Part shown: positions 1 to 27,205 of the stretch, piece by piece
How positions within the stretch are numbered: the stretch's first letter is position 1
Layout of the letters: every line of letters starts with the position of its first letter
NCBI RefSeq assembly: GCF_040802235.1
Contig: NC_133167.1
Span: forward strand, 759,001 to 823,000
DNA: 64,000 bases
Reading direction: 5' to 3'
Origin: Manis javanica
Lineage: Eukaryota; Chordata; Mammalia; Pholidota; Manidae
Made by a program: the position numbers and the translations under genes
Notes under the pieces: generated by a model
The model's input: the letters and a program-made list of their open reading frames with translations, nothing else
Databases searched by the model: none
Told to the model about the DNA's origin: nothing

Positions 1-559
1 GACTGTGGTCCCTGCAGCTGCCACGAGCCTGTCCCCCTGCCTGCCGGGCTCCCCTCCTGCCGGGCTCCCCTCAGGCAGAGGAGCCTCTTTCCGTACCAGA
101 AAAGGCAGGGCACTCTGGTGGGGGGCGCTCGGATGAGCTGTCTGCGAGCAGGCTGGCAGGGCCCACGGGCAACGAGGGGTGGTCAGGACAGCTCCTGGGC
201 CGCGGGGTCAAGGGTGGAGACGACTACTGGGCTCTGCCCCGCACACCCTACAGCCCAGGTGACCATGTCTCCCAGGAAAGCACTAGAAATGGGGGCGGGG
301 AGCTAAAGTCTGGGGGCTACTAAGCGTCGCTGGTGCGCATGAACGGGATGGTGGGTTAACGGGATAATGGGAAAGGCAGGGCACGGGGGTCGATGAGCAG
401 GAACGGGGGCACAGCGCAGGCCTCACTCTGATCCCAACCAGCCAGGGGCTCTGCTCCGCGGGAAGCCGGCAGGGCCCCCTCCCGGCAGAACGCCCTCCTC
501 CGCGGGCCCGTCACCCTTCGGGATAGCCACCCCGCCCTTCCTCGGCGCGGGGAGGGTCC
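1..559. other. Non-coding flank, no gene recognised
   Basis: This is moderately GC-rich sequence leading into the CpG island. Short open frames exist on both strands, but none resembles a known protein or shows exon-like boundaries I could support. In human the next gene beyond MAB21L4 is CROCC2, transcribed away from it, so a 5' end of that gene could lie here on the minus strand. I found no coding exon to support that. Confidence 0.4.
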
Positions 560-820
560 TGAGCGATGCTGCCGTGTGAGGGACAGAACCCTTGGCCAAC
601 GCCGCTGCTCTGGGCCCTGCGCGGGGGCACCTCCGAGGGTGGAGCCCCCCCACCCGGGCGGGAAGCTGGCGACCGCCCTGCGGCTCCTGCGGAGACGGAC
701 GTCTTGTCTCCCCCTCCAGAGGTTTGCCACCTCCTGCCCTGGCTCCCCGGGGCGGCTTCCGGGGTGACCGTGGGCGCCTGGCTTCCCCGGGAAGCTCGGT
801 GGGCCGGCCACGGAGGGCCC

Positions 821-853
821 GCCCGGCCCCGCCCGGCCCCGCCCGGCCCCGCC
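821..853. repeat. 10-bp GC-box tandem repeat
   Basis: Three perfect head-to-tail copies of GCCCGGCCCC are followed by a partial unit, inside the CpG island. Each unit contributes Sp1/KLF-type GC-box sequence, so the array is both a simple repeat and a possible binding-site cluster. Confidence 0.85.
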
Positions 854-1030
854 GAGCCGGCGGCGCCCCGGGACCCGGGGCCTGGGCCCGCTCCACCGCC
901 TCCCGGCCAGCTGCCGGTCTCCCCAGCCCGCCCAGCTGCGCGGCCCCGCCTCTGCGCGTCCCGCTGGGCACCACCTCGCGTGACCACGCCCCCGCGTAGC
1001 CCCCGCGCAGCCACGCCCCCACTGGCCACC

Positions 1031-1070
1031 CCGCGTAGCCCCGCCCCGCGTAGCCCCGCCCCTCGTAGCC
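1031..1070. repeat. 15-bp tandem repeat in CpG island
   Basis: Two perfect copies of CCGCGTAGCCCCGCC (1031-1045 and 1046-1060) are followed by a diverged partial copy. Looser versions of the same unit extend upstream to about 985. Each unit carries a CCCCGCCC GC box. Confidence 0.85.
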
Positions 1071-1190
1071 GGCCCAGGCCCCGGGCAGCCGGTGTTCTCC
1101 GGAGCCCCTTACAGGCCCCGCCCGAGGGCGGCGCGGGAGAGGAAGCGGCCCTGCTCGGCAGCGCTCGGGGAATGCCGCCCGCAGCCTGGG

Positions 1191-3480
1191 GCGAGTGTCC
1201 CTCCACAGGCCCTCATTTCTCTGTTGCCCCGACCCTTCCCGGTGGGCCAGCAGGGAGCAGGGCTGCAAGGCTCAGCGAGCGCGATTCCACGGCTCCCGTT
1301 CGATCTGCATGCTTCGTAGGCAAAAAATAAATGTCACAACTATGTCCATAGATTAATTCTAACTTAACTGCGTGTCTTTCGTCACTGGATGTCACTTCGT
1401 AGGCCACCCCACACCAGAGTTAGACGCTGAAGGGGCTGCCCACGAGCAGACTGCTGGGACCCGGGAAGCATCTGGGAGCCAGGCCGGGGTTCCGGTGGGT
1501 AAGCATCGCCGTTCCAGGCTAAAGCCCTCAGAGGCCTCGCGCAGGAGGGACCCGCTGGCACTCGTCATGCTCGGACCCCCGTTTCAGCAACACCCGTGTC
1601 CTACCACGAGGACTTGCTTCCCTGGGAGAGGCGTCCTGCAGAAGGGATTGCTGGTCTCCGGGCGGGCAGTGGCCACGATCCTGACACTGTCCCAGTGTGC
1701 AGGCTCCCTGGGGGCCCTTCCTGTGCAGCCTCCTCATTTCTCTGTGGAGGGCTTTTGAAGCAGGCGGGGCTCTTGCCCAGGGTCTCGTGGAGGCAGCGCT
1801 GAGTTAGGCTTCTTCTCTCTGAGTCTGATGGTCGTGTGTACCCTGAGGGTGAGCAGCCCCAGCAGGTGCCAGGGCATGCCTGCCTAGCCTAGCAGGGCGT
1901 CCAAGTGTGGCCCAGGCAGGGCTGGGCGGTTGGAGTGGTGGCCCAGGGCTCTGGGAGCAGGTGGTGAGTGCAGGGCCGGTGTGGACAGTGTCCTGGTGTG
2001 GCCCCACTGTGGTCAGCTGGATCGAGGCCACATCGCAGCCCCCAGGCCTGTGACTATTGCCTTACTGGGCAAGGAGCGAGTCCCAGGAGGGGCAGGACTG
2101 ATGGTTGTGCAGATGCCCTTGGGGTCTCCCAAGGGTCCTGCTAGGAGAGAGGCGGAGGGAGCTGACACAGACAGTGGAGAGGGCCCATGAGGGTGCGGGC
2201 AGAGGGGAGGGGCGCGAGCAGGGCTGTGGCAGCCAGGGCGCTGTCCCCGGGCCTGGGGGTCGGGGTCTGGGTGCTGTGACCTGCAGGCCTATGAAGTATG
2301 GGGCTCCTCTGGGGTCAAACGCAGGGGGCAGGCAGGGTGTGAGGTGGGCCACGGGTGCCTGGGTCCTTGACCCTGAGCAGCTGCCCTGGGAGAGGGGCAC
2401 CCCAGAGGACAGGGCTGGGCCATGTCTGAGGAGAGAAGTCTGTCTCCTGCTCCACCATGGCATGGACCACCCTGTGAGGTGGTGAGTTCCCCGTCCTGGG
2501 ACGTGTGAAAGCAGAGGCCCTCGCACTGGGGCTGTAGCTTCTTAAAGAGGCTCCAGTGCACCAGGAAATGAGGGCCTTGCATCTGGTTCTGCCTGCGGCT
2601 TGGGCTCAGGCTCTGCTCCCCGGGTGTCTGAGGCCATGTGGGTGGGAGTGGGGGCTCCCCAGGAGAGCTCTGTGGTGCCATCAGTGCACACCTGCATGGG
2701 GGTGTCTGCGTTCACTGCAGACGCTCCAGCCTGACAGCGGGTCAGCCTATTGGCGGATGACTGTCAGGGGCACCTCCCCTGCTCGCTGAGACTTGCACAG
2801 CCCTGACCAGGGAAGTGGCAGGGCCATGCAGCCTCCCAGCCCAGGTGCTGGAAGGGCTGGCAGGGCAAGGCTTTCCAGCCTGGTGACGCAGAGCCAAGGA
2901 CACTTCCCCTAGAAACACACTCGTCAGCTCCCGGCCCAGGTGGGTGCTGTGCCTGGATGCACAGCCCACGAGGGGCGAGGCAGGACTCAGACCTCGGCTG
3001 CTGCAGGGCCAAGTTCGAGGCTCCCAGCTTTTAAGGGGGATAGGTACCTGAGGGGCTGTTCAGGCTGCTATGGCCCGAGGCTCCCAGCTCCCCAGGCTGC
3101 CTTCGGAGAGGCCCCCGTGCAGGGGGGTCTGTGCCAGCTGATGCTCCGCCTCATCTTTCTCATCCAAGCAATGGGGATGCCATTTGTCCCCCACTCCAGT
3201 CTGGTGGGGAGGCCCTGATGTGACAGAGACCCTTAGGTTAGATGAGGGTGGGAGGGGAACCCCAGGAATGAGCCACCAACCTCCAGGGACAGCAGAAGGA
3301 GGTGGCCAAGCCCAGGAGGGGCAGGATCTCCAAAGGTGAACTTGTCCAGGGCCGTCCTGGGCCTGAAGGTTCTTTAGACCTAAGATGCGACGTCAGTGCG
3401 CAGGGAGGGAGGAGCCCAGGGGCCTCCCCCAGGTGATAAGTAGGCCCCGCCTCCCTGCCCTGAGACGTTCTAATTGTTGG
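1191..3480. other. Upstream non-coding DNA
   Basis: This is GC-rich, non-repetitive sequence between the CpG island and MAB21L4. I recognise no exon, RNA gene or clear transposon. It probably contains the proximal regulatory DNA and any non-coding 5' exon of MAB21L4, but nothing in the sequence pins these down. Confidence 0.4.
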
Positions 3481-3483
3481 TGA

Positions 3484-10529
<7,046 letters not shown>

Positions 10530-11640
10530 GCTGCCCCCAGCCCCAGTCTCTGCTGCCTCACGGAGGCTCCCAGGGCATTTGGAGAGGGAATGGGCTTCAC
10601 CTGGAGGTGGGTGGTGAGTGGTGGAGGCTTTGTCCCCAGGGGCCACCTCAAACTGTCCAGGGTGCTGGGCAGCAGCCTCCTGGAGCTGTGACCTTGTGAG
10701 GGTGCTGTGAACTTGATGTGACATGTGTTGCTCCATCCCATGTAATGTCAAGGCTCTGAAAAACGAGGGTCTGCATGGGACCTGGAGCTTAAGGTCGGGT
10801 CTTACCTGTGGGTTGCTGTTCTGTGGTATGTATCTATGGATCTTACCTTGAGTAAGTTAGTGAACTGGACGTAACAATGGAGAAGGTGTCTGCCTCTGTT
10901 TGCATACCTATGTGGAGAATATCCCCGGCCAAAAATCACAGAAGTGGGTGAAGCTTCTGTGCAGAGAGCAATTTCAAACTTTCTACATTCCCCTCCACCC
11001 GCACCTTCTAGTTCAAAGAGGAAGCTGCAGCCAGCGAAAGGGACACCCACGGCCCCCCCGACAGCCTGGTCTGGTCTTTCCAGGTGGAATATCCCCTCTC
11101 CTAGGCAGGGTGACCTCTCCTTGCATCTGATGCCACCTCCTCCACCCATTCTCACTGTTCTAGTTCTCTACCTTGAATTCCCTCGCCAGCCCCCTGCAGC
11201 CAGCTGCAGCCCCTTCCCCACCGAGCCTCCCACACTAGGGTCCCAGTAGCCTCCATGTGCCTTAACTCAGCAGGCTCTCCATCCTCTTTGCCTCTTGGGA
11301 CATTTTCTGCCCAGCTTCTGGGCCACAGCCCACATCCTGGGCTCCCGGGCAAGGGCCTGAATCCCATGGCGAGTGCGTGAAGCAGCAGCTCCCCCAGACC
11401 TCCTCCAAAGGGACCTGAGGCCACATGTGCAGGGGAAGTGCCAGGTCCTTGAGGGTTTCGGGGTTCAGGGCCTGAGCTGATGCCAGTACGAGGGGATGCG
11501 TCATGCCCTCCCTCCACTAGTGTGCAGCTTGCACAGTACTGAGACCTGATCTGACTCACTCACAGTGGGTACAGAGTGCAGGCCTACCCTGTGGTCATTT
11601 CCTCAGCATCTGGCGTCTGTCATGATGGCCGTACTTAGCA
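10530..11640 (+). other. MAB21L4: MAB21L4 3' flank and probable 3' UTR
   Basis: The sequence after the stop codon is non-coding. I found no AATAAA or ATTAAA in it, so the 3' end of MAB21L4 cannot be placed. It gives way to L1-derived sequence near 11.65 kb. Confidence 0.5.
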
Positions 11641-11644
11641 TGTG

Positions 11645-13712
11645 TAAGAGCCATAATTGTAGGAAAAACCAAAGGAAAGATTTTAAAACCACCTCTACTC
11701 CCATGGCCAAGAGTCCAGCAAAACATACTGATTCCCAGATACAAAAACAGACAGTGCAACTCTCAAAGACCTTAATTCACCAGTATGACCGCAGCAAAAG
11801 TCCGATGGGTCAATAATGAAAACTTAGGTATAAATCCAACAAAATATATACAAGATCTATATGAGAAAAACAATAAAACTCTGACAAACAAAATCAAAGA
11901 TCTAAATAAATGGATATTCCATGTTCATGGATAGGAAGACTCAATATTTCAAGATGTTAGTTCTTCCCAGTTGATCTACAGATTCAGTGCAATCCAGTCC
12001 TAGTGAGTTATTTTGTGGATGTTGACAAACTGATCTAAGGTTATAGAGAGACACCTGGAACAGCCAACATAGTGTGACAGAGAAGAACAAAATTGGAGCA
12101 CCAACACCACTGCACTTTTAGACTCACTATAAAGGTACAGTTCTCAAGACAATGTGATAAAAGAAAAGACAAATGTGGCAAAAGAATAGACACAGGTCAG
12201 CGGAGCAGAATAGAGAGCCGAGAAACAGACCCATAAACACAGCAACTGATCTTTGACAAAGGAGCACAGGCGACACAATGGGGCAAAAATAGTCTCTCAA
12301 CAAATGGTGCTGGAGCAGCTAGACATCCGCAGGTAGGAAGATGAATCTGGACACAGACCTCATACCTGTCACGAAAATTAAGTCAAGATGGATTATAGAC
12401 ATAAATGTAAAACAAAAAACTAAAAACTCCTAGAAAAGAACATAGGAGGAAACCTAGCTGACCTTGGGTATGGTGGTGACTTTTTAGATACAACACCACA
12501 GGCACCACCATGAAAAAAATAACTGATCAGCTGCACTTCATCGAAATCAAAATTCTCTGCTCTGTGAAACACAATGTGAAGTGAAGGAGAAGACAAGCTG
12601 CAGTCTGGGAGGAAATATTTGCCAAGGACATATCTGATAAGGACCATTACCCAAAATCCACAAAGTGCTCTTAAAACACGATAAGAAAACAAACAGCCTG
12701 ATTAAAAAGGGGCTGAAGACCTTAACTGAAGCTGAAGACACCTCGTCAGAAAGATATACAGATGGCAAATAAGCATATGAAAAGATGCTCCACATCGTGT
12801 GTCATCAGGGACGTGCAAAGTGAAACAACAATGAGGTACCGCTACACACCTACGAGAATGGTCAAAGCCCGTGACCCCGACACCGCCAGATGCCGGTGAG
12901 GACGTGGGGCCACAGGAACTCTCACCGCTGGTGGGAAAGCAACGAGGTACAGTCGTTGTGCAAGACAGTTTGGCAGTTTCTTACAAAACAAAACATACTC
13001 TTATCATATGATCTAGGAATTGAGTTTCTTGGTATTTACTCAGAAAAGTTAAACTCATGTCTGCACAAAAACTTGCACATGGATGTTCATAGCAATTTTA
13101 TTCATAATTTCCCAAATTTGGGAGCAACCAAGATGTCCTTCAGTGGGTGATGGATAAACCGTGGCCCATCCGAACAGTGGAATATTACTCAGTATTAAAA
13201 AGGAATGAGCTATCAAGCCATGAAAAGACCTGGGGGAGCCTTACATGCATGAGACTAAGTGAAAGAAGCCGACCTGAAAGGCTACATACCGTACGATTCC
13301 AGCTCTGTCGTCTGGAACAGGCAAAAAGCCGTGGAGACAGTGAAGAGACCGGAGGTTGCCAGGCATTCGGAGGGAGAGAGGGATGAAAAGAAGGAGTGGA
13401 GCGTTTCTAGTCGATGAAAACAATCTGTGTGATACCATAGTGATGGACACATGCAATGCGTTTGTCCAAGCCCCTAGGACACAACAGCAAGAGGGACCCT
13501 CATGTAAGCACTGGCCTCTGAGTGACGACGATGTCAGTGTGGCTTCCTCAGCTGTGGCGCATGCCCTGTTCTGGAGGTGTTGTCGGGTGATGGGGGGCTG
13601 TGCAGGTGGGGGGCAGGGGGCACATGGAAGATCTCTGCCTTCCTTTCAGTTTTGCTGTGAAACTAAAACTGCACTAAAAAATATCTTAAAAGTAAAATAA
13701 ATTAAAAAATTT
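11645..13712 (+). mobile_element. LINE-1 remnant, ORF2 end and 3' UTR
   Basis: AT-rich sequence with typical L1 ORF2 phrases, such as GATATTCCATGTTCATGGAT, GAATATTACTCAGTATTAAAA and a TTCAGTGGGTGATGGATAAA segment. It ends in an A-rich tail near 13,680-13,712. No frame of useful length survives, so it is an old, 5'-truncated sense-strand L1 in the MAB21L4-AGXT gap. Confidence 0.85.
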
Positions 13713-14570
13713 CCAGATCGTTGGATGGTGATGAATGATCATGGATCACATAAACGGAACTGAGTCACAGCCTGCAGCCAGGCGCTCTGCGGGCTCTGAT
13801 CTGTTGATGGACAGGGAGGGCAGTGCCCCTGAACTCGCTGTGTGGCTACTGAGCGGGGCATGCATCCTCCTTCAACTCCCGTCAGAAAGGAGGATCGGAA
13901 ACAATCTGCCTCGCTTGCAAGAGGCCCTGCCCGGCCAATGTTGATCCTTCAGCTCTGTTACAATGCAGGCCTGATGGGGCACCAACAGGCCGGAGAACAG
14001 CCTGCGGGCACACTCTACTGGTGGCAGGAAACGAGCTGGGGGGCACCAATGGGCAAGTTCTTTGGGTGGATTTAAGATGTACCCATTCCCAGGAGTAGGA
14101 GGTGAAGGTCACAGTCTCAAGGTCTGCCCCAGATGAAGACGCCAGAGGGTCAGCGGTCTGGGCATGCCAGGACTGGCTTCTAAGGGATGGCCCGTCCCAC
14201 TTGCCAAGAAGACAAGGACAGGGCAGGGCGGGCCCCAGTGGATTTTGGAGATCGCACAGACCTCCTTGGGAATGGAAGGCTGTTGGTTCTGGGTGAGGCC
14301 AGAGTGCACGTGGCTTCTTCTAGCAGGTTCTTCTATGACACAGTCATGGTGTTGGTGGTGCCCAAGGGTGAAGTGGGTGCCAAGGGGCATCTCTGGAAAC
14401 TCTAATGGGGAAGCCAAGGTCCTAGAACAGGACTATGTCTTTTGTAGCAGAGAACTAGTCACTGTTCAAAACGCAGCGTCTGACGTGATAGTGGCCCTAA
14501 CAGAGACTGAGCGCCTGGCCAGAGACCCCGGGTGACTATATGACCTGCGCTGTCCACCAGCCAAGTGTTA
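13713..14570 (+). mobile_element. Possible ERV internal-region remnant
   Basis: The stretch lies between two L1 copies. The phrases around 14,390-14,570 (AACTCTAATGGGGAAGCCAA, AGAGACTGAGCGCCTGGCCA) resemble internal sequence of old ERVL-MaLR elements. The frames are broken and the call is tentative; unique spacer DNA is the alternative. Confidence 0.3.
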
Positions 14571-16230
14571 CAAGGAAAAATAAGAAAAGGGTGTGAAAAC
14601 TGGAAAAGAAGTAAGACTGTCCTTAGTCACAGACAGTTTCATTATCTCCATAGACTATCTAAAGGAATATACAAAGAAACTACTAGACTTTGTAGATATA
14701 GCAAGGCCAGAGATGCATGGTTAAAAGAGAAAAATTAACTGCACTTCTGTATAAGAATGAACAATTGGAAGTGAAATTTTAAAAATACCATTTACATTAA
14801 CACCAAAAATATCAATCACCCAAGAATATATGCCTAACAGAAGATACTAAAACCTCTGCACTGAAAATTAGAAATACTACTAAGCATAATTTTGTAAGGC
14901 CTAAATTAATGTTCATGTATAGGAATTTATAAAATTTTAACGATTTCTATTTCCTTAATTTGATACATAGATGTACATACATGCATTCTTATCAAAATTA
15001 CAACAAGCTATTTTGAAGAAATAGGATGATTCTAAAATTTATATGGAAGTTCAGAGAATGTAAGATAGGGAAAAAAAATCTCCAAAAGGGAGAACAAAAT
15101 TGGAGGGCTTGCACTACTTGATTTCAAGACTTGCTTAAAGCTACGGAGTTGCAGAAAGCATGGCACTGACATAGGACAGGCAGATTCAACGATGGAACAG
15201 AATTGAGAGGCCAGAGAGAAACCTACATGACAGAGCGGTCCCAGCAATTCGATGGGGAAAGGCTGTTTGGCAAACATTTCTGGAACAACTGGTTATCAGT
15301 AAGGATAAAAATGAACCTTGACCCCTCTTCCACTCTGTGCACAAAATTAATATGAGGTGGATCATAAACCTCAGTGTAAAAGCAGATGCCATAAGGTTCC
15401 TATGAGAACACATAGGAAGATAAGCTTCAGGACCTCACAGTATGCAGAGGTTTCCTAGAATGGATACAAACAGCACAGGCCATAAAAGAACAGACATGGG
15501 TACACAGGACTTCATCACAATGAACAATATCTGCTGTTTGAAAGACATCATTAAGAAAATGAATAGGCAAGCCCCAGAGTTGGAGAAAATATTCGTGACA
15601 CATGCATCGGACAATATCTAGAATCCATAAAGTAACTATCACAAACAACAAAAGATGAAAATCAAATAATGAGCAAAATATTTGAGCTGACACTTCCCAA
15701 AAGAGGATACATAAATGACCAAGAAGCACATGAAAAGATGTTCAATATCATAGTCATCAGGGAAACGCAAATCAAAACCAAATTACATACAACTTCACAC
15801 CCACTAGAAATAAAAAGACAACATCAAATGTCAGGTAGGATGTGGAGCCGCGGGAACTCATCTACTTCTGGTGAGAATGTACGATGTTACAACTGCTGCA
15901 TACTTTCCATATGACCCCACAATTCCACTCCGAGTTCTTTACCCAAGAGAAATGAAACATGTGCCCAAACAAGGCCACATATGAGTGTTCATTACAATCT
16001 TATTCCTAATAGCCCCGAACTGGAAACAACCAGAGGTCCACCAGTAGCAAATGCATAAACAGATCGAGATGCAGCCATGCAGCAGAATAGCGCTCAGACA
16101 CAAAAACAAGCTGTGTCGCTCACAACACGCATGAATGTCAAGTGTTGGGTGAAAGAGGCAGACACAATAGGGGATATACTGCGTGAGTCCGTCTGTGTGA
16201 AATCCAAATGCCTGGAAACTGATGTTGGTG
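14571..16230 (+). mobile_element. LINE-1 remnant, ORF2 part and 3' end
   Basis: This is a second plus-strand L1 copy. Recognisable parts are the AAAACTACTAGACTTTG-like region near 14,680, the GGACAATATCTAGAATCCAT region and the CTTATTCCTAATAGCCC/AACTGGAAACAACC region near 16,000. Multiple stops and frameshifts mark it as old. Confidence 0.8.
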
Positions 16231-17030
16231 ATGGAATTGGCGGGGGCAGTGCCTGCAGGGGAGCACAGGGCCCGCTGCTGGGGGTGCTGGACTTGCACTC
16301 TCATCTCTGTGGCTGCTTCTGGGGAAACCCAGACCAAGACACGGTCGCACTCAGGACAGAAGCCAAAGTCTCGAAGGTGGCCCGTGTGGCCCTCCGTGCT
16401 CTGGCCCCCTGAACTCTCTGGCCTCCTCTGGTGAGGCCCCCCACCAACCCCAACCCCACAAGGCTGCCCTGGCCTGCGGGTGTCCGCCTTGACAAGAGGG
16501 TGGGGGGTTGCTGGCTTTCCTTCTGGGGGTTCTTAGGACCAGTGAGGCCCTGAAGTGTGGCATGGCTGTGACTGTCCTAAGTGTGCCTTGCTCCAGAGCA
16601 GACCAGAGGCCTGCCTGGTCTGAAACTCCCCAGCAAAGAGAGGCCAGGAGGCCCTGGCACAGGCAGAAACCGCAGTGAGAGGCAGGCATCTTACAGAGGG
16701 TTGGATGGAGCCCGGCGGAGAGCGGGGAGGGTCAGGGGCTTGTCCATCCTCAGCGACTCCTGAGCCCTGGAGTCATCATGGGCTCAAGTCCTGGCTGTGT
16801 GCTCCTGGGCAGCTTGGTGCCTTAGTCCACAGGACTCACACAGCCCCTGGAGGTGCTGTGTGTGGGTGAGACCCAGGGCCAGAGGGTGGGGTGCCTGGGC
16901 CCTTGCACTCCCTGTCTCCAGCCGCAGGAGGCCCCAGGCAGGGATCTGCCCCCGAACACCTCCAAAGGTGCCGTCAGGAAGCAGGGCTGCCCACCGCCCT
17001 ACTCAGTGAGTATGGAAGGCTAGTCAGTTT
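16231..17030. other. AGXT 3' flank with a MIR-like patch
   Basis: This is GC-rich DNA beyond the AGXT polyadenylation signal. The segment near 16,760-16,850 (GTCATCATGGGCTCAAGTCC followed by TGTGCTCCTGGGCAGCTTGG) looks like the conserved core of a MIR element in plus orientation. Nothing else is recognisable. Confidence 0.45.
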
Positions 17031-17036
17031 TTTATT
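17031..17036 (-). terminator. AGXT: AGXT polyadenylation signal
   Basis: AATAAA on the minus strand (TTTATT on the plus strand) lies about 205 bp after the AGXT stop codon. It is the first canonical signal downstream and implies a short 3' UTR. Confidence 0.8.
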
Positions 17037-17240
17037 GAATATCCCAGAAGGCAGTGACCTTGAGGCTGCTGCTCGTTTGGGAGGGGCCCTTGGGCTGGGG
17101 CAGCCGCCCAGGCCTGCCCCTGCCACCAGCCTCTCCCTGCCGGTCAGCTGCCCTGCCCCCGGGCCCGTCCATTTGCAGAGTCTGTTTGCTCCTGACCCCG
17201 CCCTCACCCACTCCAGGTCGGCGTGGGACATGCAGACAGG

Positions 17241-25571
<8,331 letters not shown>

Positions 25572-25890
25572 TTCCCAGCTGGCCCTGCGCTGGACGCTGT
25601 GACAGGCGGCCGTCCAGAGGTGAGGCCTGGTCGATGGGCTCTGGCTACAGCCTGCTGCCTGTCTTGTTTGTCGTTGTTACCTGACCCCTTATTGAGGCTT
25701 ATCCTGCCTGTCAGGGCCTGACCGCCAGGGTGTTGAACCCCTCTCGGTGGGGAGGCAGGTCGGGGTGGGTGGAGGAGGCTTCTGAGTCCAGTCAATGAAA
25801 AACAGAGTGTGACGAGCTGCCCTCTGCCCTCCAGCCCCTCCCATATCCTCTCCGCCCTCTGATGCCACAGCCCAGTGCATCCCGCCAGGC
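25572..25890 (-). promoter_or_regulatory. AGXT: AGXT proximal upstream region
   Basis: DNA immediately 5' of the outer AGXT start codon must hold the transcription start(s). I see no TATA box or CpG island. Whether the main start lies before or after the outer ATG would decide mitochondrial versus peroxisomal targeting. Confidence 0.5.
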
Positions 25891-26097
25891 TCAGGGGCCT
25901 CAAAGATTTTCTTAAAGGACCAGAGAGCAAATATTTCAGGCTTGGCTGGCCTTATAGGCTGTACTGCAACACCTGACCCTGCTGTTGCCGTGCAGGAGTG
26001 GCTACAATGGTACAGCTGTGTCAATAAAACTTTACTTACAAAACCCAGTGGCAGGCCACATTTGGCCCATGGGTCATAGTTGGCTGACTCTGGCTCA
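25891..26097 (+). mobile_element. hAT-type DNA transposon remnant
   Basis: The order TTTTCTTAAAGGACCAGAGA, CAAATATTTCAGGCTTGGC, GTCAATAAAACTTTACTTAC and GGCCACATTTGGCCCATGGG to GGCTGACTCTGG matches a widespread non-autonomous mammalian DNA transposon, probably of the hAT-Charlie group. It lies just upstream of AGXT. Confidence 0.6.
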
Positions 26098-26162
26098 GTT
26101 GACAGAAAGGCTCAATTTAGAAAACACATATGCCCCGTGTACAGACACACACTCCCATGCAT

Positions 26163-26163
<1 letters not shown>

Positions 26164-26206
<43 letters not shown>
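26164..26206. repeat. (CA)n microsatellite
   Basis: An uninterrupted run of CA dinucleotides, about 21 units, lies some 600 bp upstream of AGXT. It is likely length-polymorphic. Confidence 0.97.
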
Positions 26207-26208
<2 letters not shown>

Positions 26209-27080
26209 CACGTTGATTCCTGATCCTTTTGGAAATAGTATTTCCTCTGCTCCCCCACACCCCAGACCCCGAGATGCTGTGCTCACTCTCATAGCCAAGG
26301 GGCACTTGCTTGGGGAGCCTCCTCTGCTTCCAGAGTTGACAGGCAGGTGGAGTAAACGTGACTCAAGACTCCCTGTAGGAGGAAGGCCAGGCCTGCCCTG
26401 TAGACCTGCCCCATCCTGGGAAGTCAGCAAGCCCCCGCATTGCCACAGCAGGTGGAGGCACTGGACTGGAGCCCCCCTAGCAGCCCCTGTACTTCTCACA
26501 GTTCTCGGGGGGCCTGGTTGGAGCATATAGGGGCCTTTCTGCTCTGTGGCTGTGGGTCTGACATCTGGGCCTTAGTGGCCAGGGAGGCATCAGAAATCCT
26601 TTGGGACGGGAACCAGACCTTTCCCCACGGGGACCCGAGCCCCAGCTCAGCAGAGACCCGCCTTCAGCACCGCTTGCTGGGACTGGGTTTGTCTGGCATT
26701 CTGGGAGTGCGGGACCCCGTGAGCTTTACCCAGGCTGTACAGCCATAGCCCAAGCACCTGCGACTTCCACAACCCTGCAGCGGTGCGGGTGCTCTGTCCA
26801 TCTGATGGGTGAAGAAACAGGCAGCGAGGCAGGCCCCATGTGCTGGTCAAAGAGCAACCCAGGGCAGCCCATATCCCAGTCTTGCCCCAGGGAAGGTGAC
26901 CAAGGTGTGGTCCCTGCTGGGCCAGGGCAGTCACACAGAGCCACTCGCTCTTGGCTTGGACCTTCCCAGCACACTCGGCCCAGCCTCCCTCCCACCTGGG
27001 GAGCTGCACTATGTGCCCCTAGACCAGACATCCACCCCCCATGCCCTCTCCCAGACACACTCCCTGATTCACTGCAGTCT
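26207..27080. other. Intergenic DNA, nothing recognised
   Basis: Unique GC-rich sequence without exon-like structure or a clear repeat. Confidence 0.45.
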
Positions 27081-27205
27081 ACAAATGCATCTGCGCCTTT
27101 GCATATGCTGTTCTCTCTGCCTGGAATGCTTTTCTCTTTCTTTGTTCAGCCCCTTCCTGCTCCTCTGTCAGAGCTGTGGCCAAGCCTCTGGCCCAGGGAG
27201 TCATC
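27081..27205. mobile_element. L2-like LINE fragment
   Basis: The phrase GCCTTTGCATATGCTGTTCT followed by CTCTGCCTGGAATGCTTTTC is characteristic of the 3' end of ancient L2 elements. Its boundaries are approximate. Confidence 0.6.

Larger units (their letters stand above)
560..1190. promoter_or_regulatory. CpG island, unassigned promoter
   Basis: The stretch is very rich in G, C and CpG, with many GC-box (CCCGCCC/GGGCGGG) motifs. Overlapping open frames on both strands result from the lack of AT-rich stop codons and are not evidence of protein. It lies about 2.5 kb upstream of the MAB21L4 start codon. It could be a distal promoter of MAB21L4 or the promoter of the divergent neighbour, which is CROCC2 in human; the assignment is inference only. 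Confidence 0.6.

Noticed and set aside
423-1268. Long overlapping frames on both strands near 0.4-1.3 kb
   Set aside because: This is the same GC-composition artefact. The products are repetitive because the DNA is tandemly repeated, and no family is recognised.
13713-14570. Separate small gene between the two L1 copies
   Set aside because: The short frames have no splice signals or family similarity, and parts resemble old retroviral internal sequence instead.
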